Origin: UBA2883 sp964017965
GTDB lineage: Bacteria > Cyanobacteriota > Vampirovibrionia > Gastranaerophilales > Gastranaerophilaceae
DNA length: 64,000 nt
Assembly (NCBI GenBank): GCA_964017965.1
Contig: CAXHNV010000001.1
Span: 601,660 to 665,659, forward strand
Reading direction: 5' to 3'
Position 1 is the stretch's first letter. Every line of letters starts with the position of its first letter. Below, in pieces: positions 51,126-58,804 of this stretch. The notes beneath the pieces were generated by a model. The model worked only from the letters and a program-made list of their open reading frames with translations, had not been told where the DNA came from and did no database searches. Position numbers and translations under genes: made by a program.

Positions 51126-51794
51126 TTATAGATAATTTTTTAGGATAGATTTAACGTAGTTTTGGGTTTCTTTATACGGTGGTACGCCGTCATACTTCTT
51201 AACTGCGTTAGGACCCGCATTGTAAGCTGCAAGCGCCAGGATTATGTTGCCGTTGAATCTGTCTAACATTGATTTGACATATTTAACTCCGCCTTCTATG
51301 TTTTGTTGCGGATCCATCGGGTCTTTTACTCCTAAGCCCTTTGCAGTTGCTGGCATGAGCTGCATAAGACCGAGTGCACCGACCTTTGATTTTGCGTTAG
51401 GGTTGAAACCTGATTCTTGTTTTACCAGCGCCTTGATTAGCTTAGGGTCTACCCCGTATTTTTCTGAGGTAACGTCTATCATAGACATGATTTCATCTTT
51501 TGTTGCTCGTTTGGTGAAGTTTACAGCAGGGTTTGTATAAAGCTGTGCGTCTACGCTTGTTATTCCTCTATTCTTTAATAATGAACCAAACTGAGCCTGT
51601 GCAGTAGATTGTAAAACTTTATCAAACGATTGAATCTTTGAAGAGTCCGGAAGTTGAATACCCTCTTGTTTTAGTACATCAGCTTTAGCCTTTGGCGGAA
51701 CACCGTTAATGTAGTTGTTCATTGCAGTGTAACGCTTCATAGCGTTTGCCTGACCGCCTGATTGTAATAATCCTTGAATCATTTCAGAGAACAT
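51126..51794 (-). CDS. Lytic transglycosylase (SLT domain) without Sec signal
   Basis: 222 residues. The C-terminal SLT/lysozyme-like domain carries the catalytic Glu in LIKALVKQESGFNPNA, then GALGLMQLMPATAKGLG and AALAAYNAGPNAV, classic family-1 transglycosylase motifs. It cuts peptidoglycan. The first 90 residues are helical without a Sec signal peptide, as in enzymes delivered by or acting within secretion or flagellar systems. GGAGGG precedes the ATG. Confidence 0.9.
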   Translation of the reverse strand: MFSEMIQGLLQSGGQANAMKRYTAMNNYINGVPPKAKADVLKQEGIQLPDSSKIQSFDKVLQSTAQAQFGSLLKNRGITSVDAQLYTNPAVNFTKRATKDEIMSMIDVTSEKYGVDPKLIKALVKQESGFNPNAKSKVGALGLMQLMPATAKGLGVKDPMDPQQNIEGGVKYVKSMLDRFNGNIILALAAYNAGPNAVKKYDGVPPYKETQNYVKSILKNYL

Positions 51795-51896
51795 TTATAG
51801 TCCCTCCATCCTCAATACACGTATATTGACGACCTTCATTAAATACACTTTAACAAATTGGGATGAATATCCTCTAAATGATTTAATTATTTTTTT

Positions 51897-52058
51897 CTAA
51901 TTGTCAATTAATTCTTTAACATCGTTCATAATTCTTTGACGAGATTCTTCAGATGTAGATTTAATTTTTTCAACAACCTTCGGGTCAAGAAACTCGAAAA
52001 AGTCTTTTAGCTCAATGTTTGGTTTGCTTACGTTTGAGTTGTTAAATTTGTTTTCCAT
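51897..52058 (-). CDS. Small hypothetical protein (53 aa), probable composite-promoter gene
   Basis: 53 residues, Asn/Ser-rich start (MENKFNNSNVSKPN) and a charged helical remainder ending NDVKELIDN. The start at 52058 is chosen for TAGGAGA ten bases upstream. A weaker version of the composite promoter lies just upstream. No family recognised. Confidence 0.55.
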   Translation of the reverse strand: MENKFNNSNVSKPNIELKDFFEFLDPKVVEKIKSTSEESRQRIMNDVKELIDN

Positions 52059-52080
52059 TGGTTTTCTCCTACTACACATT

Positions 52081-52144
52081 TTTTACAAGCAGCCTCAATG
52101 TTTGGAATTGCCTTTTAATTATAATAGGTTTACATAATGTTACA
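52081..52144 (-). promoter_or_regulatory. Composite promoter, weak site 9 (minus strand)
   Basis: Minus strand: TGTAA-N7-TAAAC (52128-52144), 17-bp gap, CAATT (52106-52110), 16 bp, then CTTGTAAAA (52081-52089), which departs from CTTTATATA at three of nine bases. The spacing agreement is what supports it. Confidence 0.45.
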
Positions 52145-52204
52145 TTGCCTGAAAGCACTATTATTCCTGTACATTATGGGGTTTTTTGTACGTATTCACT
52201 AAAG

Positions 52205-52236
52205 AACTTGTCATGCAACCATGTACATGACAAGTT
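52205..52236. other. Perfect 11-bp inverted repeat with CATG
   Basis: AACTTGTCATG and CATGACAAGTT are separated by ten bases, between the ends of the symporter gene and the 52058 gene. No T run, so a poor terminator. It could be an mRNA 3'-end stem or a protein site. Confidence 0.45.
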
Positions 52237-52264
52237 TATAGATTTTTATATCATTTGTCAAACT

Positions 52265-53761
52265 TTATTCTTTGCAGAAAAGTTTGTGGTTCTTACAATA
52301 TTCTGCCAAATCCTTTTTAATTTCAGGGCAAAGGATATAAAGAACAATGATGTTCGGAACACACATTGCAATCATCATTGCGTCAGTGATATTGATGATT
52401 GATTGAACGTTCATAGCAGAACCTATAACAATGAATGCACAGTAGATTAGGTTGAAAGCTAATACACGTTTTTTACCTTCACCGAGTAAGAATGTCCATG
52501 CTTTTTGTCCATAGTATGCCCAAGAGATAAGGGTTGATAAAGCAAACAGGACAGCGATTATTGAAAGAATAATCGGGAAGAACGGAATCACTGATTGGAA
52601 CGCGTTAGACGCAAGTTCAATACCTGAGATTTGACCGATGTGGGTTTGGTTAAGAACGCCTGATGAAACGATAGCGAATGATGTGAATAAACAAAGCACA
52701 CCTGTTAAGAATGTTTCAAGAAGTGCAACAAAACCTTGAGAAACCGGTTCTTTAGTTTGAGAAGTTGCATAAACAATAGCAGCAGCGCCTGTACCTGCTT
52801 CGTTAGATTGAACGGAACGTCTTAAACCGAGGATAAGCACTCCGAAGAATCCGCCTGCAACAGCAGTCGGGTGGAACGCTTCTTTTATGATTAGTGCTAT
52901 TGTGTGCGGAATATTAGCCCAGTTAGCAAAGATAACTATCAGCCCTGAGATAATGTATAGTAAGCACATTGTAGGGGTTAAGATAGTTGTAACTTTAGCT
53001 ATGCTTTTGATACCGCCAACGACAACCATACCGATCAGGATAGCAACGATTAGACCTATAACCCAAGCGTAACCGTGAAGGAAACTATTTTGACCGCCTG
53101 TTATGAAGATAAGCTGGTGAGCTGTTTGGTTGATTTGAATCATGTTACCGCCTGTGATACCGCCACCAATACAAAGGATAGCGAAGATAACAGATAGCGG
53201 TTGACCTAACCAACGGAGTTTCTTTCTTGTAAGCCCGTGAGCTATGTAGTGCATTGGTCCGCCTGAAACAGAACCGTCGAGGTTAAATCTTCTGTATTTA
53301 ACAGCGAGGGTTGCTTCAACGAATTTTATTGACATACCGAGGATAGCGCCTGCAAAAATCCAGAATGCAGCACCGGGTCCGCCGATTGAGATAGAGATTG
53401 CAACACCTGCTATGCTGCCGATACCGATTGTACCTGAAAGAGCTGTCGCTAGTGCCTGAAATGATGAAACTTCACCACAGTTATCGCTTTCAGCGGGTTT
53501 TGCTACAACATCGATTGCGTGTTTGAATCCCCAGATTGATATACCTTTGAAATATATTGTGAAGAAAATCCCTGCGAACAGTACCCAGAAAATGATTATA
53601 GGGACTTCGTTACCGAAAAAGTTTACAGGTGTGAAGATGACTTTTGCTATGGCATCAGATACCGGAGCAACTGTTGTATCCATAAACCTGTCAACATCAA
53701 ACGCAAATGCGTTTTGGATAGTTGCTAAGAATGCTGTCATTAACCATAAAACTCTTTTCAT
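52265..53761 (-). CDS. Sodium:alanine symporter (AGCS family)
   Basis: 498 residues, about ten membrane spans. Family motifs: FQALATALSGTIGIGSIAGV, GPGAAFWIFAGAILGM, DGSVSGGPMHYI and SNEAGTGAAAIVYA. Imports alanine or glycine with sodium, so it can use the gradient that the oad operon builds. AGGAAGA precedes the ATG. Confidence 0.94.
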   Translation of the reverse strand: MKRVLWLMTAFLATIQNAFAFDVDRFMDTTVAPVSDAIAKVIFTPVNFFGNEVPIIIFWVLFAGIFFTIYFKGISIWGFKHAIDVVAKPAESDNCGEVSSFQALATALSGTIGIGSIAGVAISISIGGPGAAFWIFAGAILGMSIKFVEATLAVKYRRFNLDGSVSGGPMHYIAHGLTRKKLRWLGQPLSVIFAILCIGGGITGGNMIQINQTAHQLIFITGGQNSFLHGYAWVIGLIVAILIGMVVVGGIKSIAKVTTILTPTMCLLYIISGLIVIFANWANIPHTIALIIKEAFHPTAVAGGFFGVLILGLRRSVQSNEAGTGAAAIVYATSQTKEPVSQGFVALLETFLTGVLCLFTSFAIVSSGVLNQTHIGQISGIELASNAFQSVIPFFPIILSIIAVLFALSTLISWAYYGQKAWTFLLGEGKKRVLAFNLIYCAFIVIGSAMNVQSIINITDAMMIAMCVPNIIVLYILCPEIKKDLAEYCKNHKLFCKE

Positions 53762-53852
53762 AAATTTTCTTCCTATCTAAATGCCTTCAATGGATTCTAT
53801 TATAGCAAAAACATGCTCAATTACAAGCTTAGGAAGAGATTTAGGTTATGGT

Positions 53853-54731
53853 TTAATATTTCTTTCTGCATTTACAATTCTGGTCTGCTTTACCAAAGAT
53901 TAGTCTTAGACCTCCGAATCGGTTTTTCATTGTACAGTTTACGCTGTTTGTTATACCGTCAATATTTTCGCTGATACCGTTTACGTGCTCCATTGTTTCT
54001 GAAAGGTTTCGTGTTGCACAATCTACACTCCTTGTAATATTTTTCAGATTATGTGAGGTAGCTTCTATATTTTTCATTGTTCTATCGAGCGTTTTTTGGT
54101 CGACTGTGCTGCTTATATTTACCGAAGTTCTTGAAAGATTACTTGTAGCATGTGAAAGATTTCGTGTCGATATAGAAATATAGTTTTCATTGTTTCTAAA
54201 AGTTCTTCGAACATCTTTAATAAGTCCTTCTAATTCTTTCATTGTGTTGTTTGTATTAACCATTATTTCACCTACGGTTACTATTATTAGTTCGAATGAG
54301 CCGTTTTCTGCTTGTTTTTCCATAATAGAATCGAATGACATATTAGTTTTACCCTGGATGATGTTACCGTCTTTTAGGAGTTTTTCTGACGGTTCTTCCG
54401 GAAGTTCTATTTCAGCGTATGTGATATTTTTTCTGTAGGTTTTTATGTGCAGGGTGATGTTTTGCGGGAATTTCAGCTTATCGGGGAAGAGAGTTACATA
54501 CATCAAGGTGGATGTAAAGTCTTCGTTTGGTTCTATTTTTGTAACTTTACCGATTTTAAACCCTTTAAAATAAACGGGCATTTTGGTAGAGAATGGCGTT
54601 AGTTCTGTGAATTCGGCTTTTATGTGTGTATATTTTGTTTTAAGTATTATGTATCTGACTAAGAAAACTGAGCCTATAAGAATAATTATAAGCAGTAAAG
54701 ATGATAACATTTGTGTAAAATATTTCCCCAT
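53853..54731 (-). CDS. MCE/MlaD-family lipid-transport protein
   Basis: 292 residues. One N-terminal membrane span (LLIIILIGSVFLVRYIIL) is followed by an MCE domain (PVYFKGFKIGKVTKI, LPEEPSEKLLKDGNIIQG). A long helical tail of repeated Asn/Ser/Leu heptads (NLSHATSNLSRTSVNISS and later copies) then extends, as in tube-forming MCE proteins. It should move lipids between membranes, which implies an outer membrane. No MlaE or MlaF partner is in the window. Confidence 0.85.
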   Translation of the reverse strand: MGKYFTQMLSSLLLIIILIGSVFLVRYIILKTKYTHIKAEFTELTPFSTKMPVYFKGFKIGKVTKIEPNEDFTSTLMYVTLFPDKLKFPQNITLHIKTYRKNITYAEIELPEEPSEKLLKDGNIIQGKTNMSFDSIMEKQAENGSFELIIVTVGEIMVNTNNTMKELEGLIKDVRRTFRNNENYISISTRNLSHATSNLSRTSVNISSTVDQKTLDRTMKNIEATSHNLKNITRSVDCATRNLSETMEHVNGISENIDGITNSVNCTMKNRFGGLRLIFGKADQNCKCRKKY

Positions 54732-54795
54732 ATAAGAATGGTTTTATATTTTTAGAATTTCTGCAATCACCTTTATGGATATTTTTTATAGAAAC

Positions 54796-54823
54796 TAAAA
54801 AGACCCTCTTTCGAGAGTCTTTT
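54796..54823 (-). terminator. Terminator-like hairpin
   Basis: AAAAGAC-type arms pair around TTTCG-rich loop; on the minus strand T's follow. Confidence 0.6.
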
Positions 54824-54829
54824 AAAAAA

Positions 54830-55017
54830 CTGGGGTAGAAGTGTCTTGCTCGGTCGCGTTTAACGGGTCTACGCTTTTTGCTATCGTGACTTTGTCACTT
54901 TCGCAAAATAGCTTCGCCCTCAGCTTCCTCGCGCGATTCTCACCTACGGTTCTCATCCTATTCAATAAAAAAACACCTTCGAACAACTGTTCAAGGTGTT
55001 TTTTTCTGGGGTAGAAG
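54830..55017. repeat. Direct repeat of tRNA-Gln 3' end flanking a GC-rich islet
   Basis: CTGGGGTAGAAG occurs at 54830-54841 and again at 55006-55017, where it is the tRNA-Gln 3' end (minus strand). The 164 bp between hold a GC-rich segment with no ORF and the tRNA terminator. The arrangement resembles an attachment-site duplication or a decayed second tRNA. Confidence 0.45.
54967..55005 (-). terminator. Terminator of tRNA-Gln
   Basis: AACACCTT pairs with AAGGTGTT around GAAC/GTTC inner pairing, with a T run on both strands. Confidence 0.85.
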
Positions 55018-55078
55018 GATTCGAACCTCCGAGATGGCTGGACCAAAACCAGCTGCCTTACCACTTGGCGATACCCCA
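55006..55078 (-). tRNA. tRNA-Gln (anticodon TTG)
   Basis: Minus strand: acceptor TGGGGTA pairs with TACCCCA; the D-arm is GCC/GGC; anticodon stem GCTGG/CCAGC holds the loop TTTTGGT with anticodon TTG. The T arm is GGAGG-TTCGAAT-CCTTC, and the discriminator base is G. The CCA end is not encoded, so a CCA-adding enzyme is required. Confidence 0.95.
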
Positions 55079-55179
55079 ACGGTTTATAACTCTATAATAT
55101 TATCTCAATAACATTTGTCAAGTTTTAATTTTAGCTCTATAATTATCTAAGATTTATTACTTAAAACGAGAGGACTTAT

Positions 55180-56358
55180 ATGAATATTAATAAAAATTAT
55201 CTTAACCTTGAAGCAAGTTACTTATTCTCTACCATAGCAGCAAAAGTAAGAGAATACTCTGAAAAGAACCCTGATAAAAGTATAATTAGACTTGGTATCG
55301 GCGATGTAACCCTGCCACTCTGTAATTCAGTCATAAAAGCTATGCACTCAGCAGTTGATGAAATGGCAGCTCAAGATACATTCAAAGGCTACGGTCCCGA
55401 ACAAGGTTACGAATTCCTTAAATCAGCCATAAAAGACTACTATGCTAAAAATAACGTCTCTCTCGATTTAGACGAAATCTTTATAAGTGACGGTGCTAAA
55501 AGCGATTTAGGTAACATCCTCGATATCTTTGATACCGATAATACAGTTCTCGTTCAGGACCCCGTATATCCCGTCTACGTCGATACAAACATTATGGCAG
55601 GCAGAAAAATCCTTTATTCAAACTCCAACGAAGAAAACGGGTTTCTTCCTATGCCCGATGAAACAGTTAAGGCTGATATAATCTATCTTTGTTCACCAAA
55701 CAATCCGACAGGTGCAGTCTATACAAAACCGCAATTGAAACAATGGGTAGATTATGCACTGAAAAACAACTCTATAATCCTTTTCGATGCAGCATACGAA
55801 AGTTTTATATCGGATGAAACCCTCCCTCGCAGTATTTATGAAATCGAAGGTGCAAAAGAATGTGCAATAGAATTCTGCTCGTTCTCAAAAACAGCCGGCT
55901 TCACAGGTACACGTTGCGGATATACCGTTGTCCCTAAAACTCTTGTTTATGACAATACAGAGTTAAATAAATTATGGCTGCGCCGCCAAACAACAAAGTT
56001 TAACGGTGTACCATATATAGTTCAAAAAGGTGCTGCAGCCGTATTTTCAGAAGAAGGTCAAAAAGAGATTCAAGCAAACATAGCTTACTACAAAGAAAAT
56101 GCCAAAATCATAACTGACGCGCTCGATAAACTCAATATCTGGTATACAGGCGGTACTAATTCACCGTATATCTGGCTAAAATGTCCAAACAACATGAAAT
56201 CATGGGAATTCTTTGATTACTTATTAAATAATATGCAAATCGTTGGTACTCCCGGTTGCGGTTTCGGTAACAACGGTGAAGGCTATTTCAGGCTGACCTC
56301 ATTTGGCAGCAAAGAAAAGACTATTGAAGCTATGAACAGATTATTAAGTAAAATGTAA
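55180..56358 (+). CDS. dapL: LL-diaminopimelate aminotransferase
   Basis: Converts tetrahydrodipicolinate to LL-diaminopimelate in one step; known from plants, Cyanobacteria, Chlamydiae and some anaerobes. 392 residues, fold-type I aminotransferase: LGIGDVTLPLC, the substrate loop TFKGYGPEQGYEFL, DPVYPVYVDTN, SPNNPTGAVY, the PLP lysine in FSKTAGFTGTRCG. The diagnostic LGIGDV...GYGPEQG pattern sets it apart from aspartate aminotransferases. Works with lysA. GAGAGGA precedes the ATG. Confidence 0.95.
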   Translation: MNINKNYLNLEASYLFSTIAAKVREYSEKNPDKSIIRLGIGDVTLPLCNSVIKAMHSAVDEMAAQDTFKGYGPEQGYEFLKSAIKDYYAKNNVSLDLDEIFISDGAKSDLGNILDIFDTDNTVLVQDPVYPVYVDTNIMAGRKILYSNSNEENGFLPMPDETVKADIIYLCSPNNPTGAVYTKPQLKQWVDYALKNNSIILFDAAYESFISDETLPRSIYEIEGAKECAIEFCSFSKTAGFTGTRCGYTVVPKTLVYDNTELNKLWLRRQTTKFNGVPYIVQKGAAAVFSEEGQKEIQANIAYYKENAKIITDALDKLNIWYTGGTNSPYIWLKCPNNMKSWEFFDYLLNNMQIVGTPGCGFGNNGEGYFRLTSFGSKEKTIEAMNRLLSKM

Positions 56359-56450
56359 ACTTTTGTAACGATGTAAAATAAATTCCTAAAGTTTCAAAAA
56401 ATAATGCCGTAATACAAGACATAGATAGAAACATTATAGGAGAAATTAAA

Positions 56451-56774
56451 ATGGAATTTAACAACATCAATTTATTCGCACAAAACGCAGCAGCATTAAA
56501 TAAAGCACAAGGTAACAAAGAAGCAAAAGTTGAAGAAGAAGCAAAACAACCTGAAGTTAAGGACAACAAACCTGCTGAACAACAATACTCAGCAGACCAA
56601 GTATTCAACTTTATGGCAGGCTCAGCTGTAGCTGCAAAAGCAAAAGTTAACAACGCAGCCGCTCAAGAAGCAAGAATCGGCGGATTTATGGCTGATTTCG
56701 AAAAAGCGTTCGACTTTGCTAAAGAATTAGGCTTATCTGACGAGGCAGCATTAGCAATCCTCGACAGAATTTAA
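56451..56774 (+). CDS. Hypothetical small soluble protein
   Basis: 107 residues. Asn/Ala/Lys/Glu-rich and disordered to about residue 55, then helical (QYSADQVFNFMAGSAVAAKA; DFEKAFDFAKELGLSDEAA). No signal or membrane span. TAGGAGA precedes the ATG and a terminator follows, so it is a single-gene unit. No family recognised. Its disordered Asn-rich start resembles that of the 35049 product. Confidence 0.6.
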   Translation: MEFNNINLFAQNAAALNKAQGNKEAKVEEEAKQPEVKDNKPAEQQYSADQVFNFMAGSAVAAKAKVNNAAAQEARIGGFMADFEKAFDFAKELGLSDEAALAILDRI

Positions 56775-56799
56775 GAGAAAAACGAGTATGCAAAATGAT

Positions 56800-56826
56800 T
56801 AAGGCGCCGATATCATCGGCGCCTCT
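56800..56826. terminator. Terminator between convergent genes
   Basis: AGGCGCCGAT and ATCGGCGCCT with a short loop, then TCTTTATT. Confidence 0.85.
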
Positions 56827-56839
56827 TTATTATCTGTTT

Positions 56840-57379
56840 TTAAAATAATGAATTTATTGCAAGTGCGATGAGCAGAACACCGCCAAAGATTTCTAACGCT
56901 TTTGAGTTGAACCGTTTTAAGCAATATCCGCTTGCAAACCCGAAGAATGAGTTGGCAAACGTTACAACCCCGATTGTTAAAACACTGAATAACAGCGGGC
57001 TTTCTGTTAAGGATAATGTTATTCCTGCTGAGAATGCGTCTATGCTTGTTGCAATCCCGATAAGTATTAAGGTTTTAAAATCTACGCACAAAGCTCGTTC
57101 GTCATCAGTTTTAAAAGCTTCTTTAATAAAGGTTATTCCCAGATATGCAAAGATTATGAATACAATCCATTTTGCGTAAGGTTGAATAAATGTTTTAATA
57201 GCGTTTGTGAAAAAATACGCAACTACAGGCATGAAAGCTTGAAAGAATCCGGTTGTAACTGCAAGTGCTAGCGCTGTCAGACGTTTTCTTGTTCCTGTAC
57301 AAAGTCCGTAAGAAAACGAAACCACGCACGCATCAATCGATAACGCGAAAGCGAGTATAAGTATTTCAATATTGCTCAT
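56840..57379 (-). CDS. mntP: MntP-like manganese efflux pump
   Basis: 179 residues, six membrane spans. The two family repeats carry LAFALSIDACVVSFSYG and GIATSIDAFSAGITL with the paired aspartates expected for metal passage. It exports manganese in known members. Its start overlaps the 3' end of the DUF4127 gene by 14 bp, so both share a transcript. Confidence 0.93.
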   Translation of the reverse strand: MSNIEILILAFALSIDACVVSFSYGLCTGTRKRLTALALAVTTGFFQAFMPVVAYFFTNAIKTFIQPYAKWIVFIIFAYLGITFIKEAFKTDDERALCVDFKTLILIGIATSIDAFSAGITLSLTESPLLFSVLTIGVVTFANSFFGFASGYCLKRFNSKALEIFGGVLLIALAINSLF

Positions 57380-58718
57380 CGGTTACCTCGACTTCAAACA
57401 ACCTGTTCCACGGGAACGAATACTCGTTTCTAATCGGCAGGTTTAATAATTCAGAAACCTTTTCTTCAAACGGTTTCATCAACGGGTTTATGTTGCAAGG
57501 TTCTTTTATTTGTTGTCTTATGTTTGCTTGATAAGCCCAATCGTCCAAGAACCTTACCATTTGTACCTTTTTGAATGCTGTGTCGTTATATTTTTGTGCA
57601 AGATGTTTGATTTTTGCACAGCAGATTAAGCTTCCGAGTGTGTTTGCGCTTGTGTTCCATGCACTGTAACCGTAGAAATGGTTTAAATCAAAATTCTCAA
57701 ACAGTTTGTTTACAAAATTGTTATCTGAGCCGTTTGCATTTCTGACGTCGGCTATCATATAGTTTTTATCCGGTAACGTTAGTTCGCCTGAAAACTGTTC
57801 TGTATCAATTTTCATAACTATTTCGCCCTGACGTTCTTTAAAATTATTTACTATTAATACGATGTCTGCCGATTCTTCGTTGTCAACTATTGTACAGCCT
57901 GCAAATTCAAGCTGGTTTTTGACTGATTTTTTAATACTTACGTCTTCATAGTTGGATATTAAGCTTGTATCAGGTTCTAAAAACTTTGGATAAACAGCCA
58001 TTTCGCCTTGAATAGATTTAGCTAAGAGGCTCAACGGGATTTCGTCTGCACCTGTAATGACTTTGCCGCCCATGCGTTTAAGCTGTTCAGCTTCCATTAC
58101 GTTATAGCCGTATTCTGCGCAGTCGTCTTTTGAGAAAATCAGTGTCTCAAAGAACCCTTCTTTTTGCCAGTCGAGATACATTTTGTTTATTCTGAAATTA
58201 CGCAGACGGGTTTGTTTGTAATCGTTAAGTATGTCTTCCGGAATAATACGTTTTAGCGGGCTTTCAAGTCCTAAGCTGCTTGCGTATTTGTGTTTTTCGT
58301 AAGAGTATTCAAATATTTTTTTGCCATATTTGGACCAGTATTCTTTTTCTTCTTCGTTACAGTTATTGTTTGAAATCCGCATTATACTTGAAACTGCGTA
58401 AATTTTTGCGTTTTTGGTTTTAAGAATTTCTTTGAATTCAAGAAGTCTGGTTTGAATGTCTTCAAAATATTCAGGTGAACGTCTTGAAGGTATGAGTCCG
58501 CCGTAGGCGATTGTATCGAGTGACAGTACAATTGCATCGACCTGCGGAACCTGATTTATCCATGTATAAAGCCCCACTACATCTGCGTCTTTTGTTAATC
58601 CGCCAAGTAATTTACGCGGCGGGATGTAGAGTGTTATGTTTTCATCTATTTTAGCAATCTCTTTTGCAAGGTTGTAGCAAACGGGTCTGTTATCTATCGG
58701 AATAAAACATATTTTCAT
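57366..58718 (-). CDS. DUF4127-family protein
   Basis: 450 residues. The opening ICFIPIDNRPVCYNLAKEIA and the later LSLDTIAYGGLIPSRRSPEY match DUF4127, along with GADEIPLSLLAKS and YGYSAWNTSANTLGS. Members are cytosolic proteins of unknown function, often called peptidoglycan-linked without proof. No ribosome site precedes the ATG; TATAAT ends six bases upstream, so it is probably leaderless. Confidence 0.88.
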   Translation of the reverse strand: MKICFIPIDNRPVCYNLAKEIAKIDENITLYIPPRKLLGGLTKDADVVGLYTWINQVPQVDAIVLSLDTIAYGGLIPSRRSPEYFEDIQTRLLEFKEILKTKNAKIYAVSSIMRISNNNCNEEEKEYWSKYGKKIFEYSYEKHKYASSLGLESPLKRIIPEDILNDYKQTRLRNFRINKMYLDWQKEGFFETLIFSKDDCAEYGYNVMEAEQLKRMGGKVITGADEIPLSLLAKSIQGEMAVYPKFLEPDTSLISNYEDVSIKKSVKNQLEFAGCTIVDNEESADIVLIVNNFKERQGEIVMKIDTEQFSGELTLPDKNYMIADVRNANGSDNNFVNKLFENFDLNHFYGYSAWNTSANTLGSLICCAKIKHLAQKYNDTAFKKVQMVRFLDDWAYQANIRQQIKEPCNINPLMKPFEEKVSELLNLPIRNEYSFPWNRLFEVEVTDEQY

Positions 58719-58724
58719 AAAATC

Positions 58725-58753
58725 ATTATATTAAACTATTGCTAAAAATTCAA
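58725..58753 (-). promoter_or_regulatory. Promoter of DUF4127-mntP, leaderless
   Basis: Minus strand TTGAAT, 17-bp spacer, perfect TATAAT, six bases, ATG. Confidence 0.65.
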
Positions 58754-58804
58754 ATATGTTTTAGAATAGTTCCATAAGTATTACGTTTAGATAAAGAGGT
58801 TAAT

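Noticed and set aside
54822..55079. 85-aa minus-strand ORF over tRNA-Gln
   Set aside because: It covers the tRNA and its terminator; tRNA evidence is decisive.
56380..56450. Possible tenth composite promoter before the 56451 gene
   Set aside because: A TGTAA/TAAAA pair is present, but spacing is N5 and neither CAATT nor CTTTATATA can be placed convincingly.
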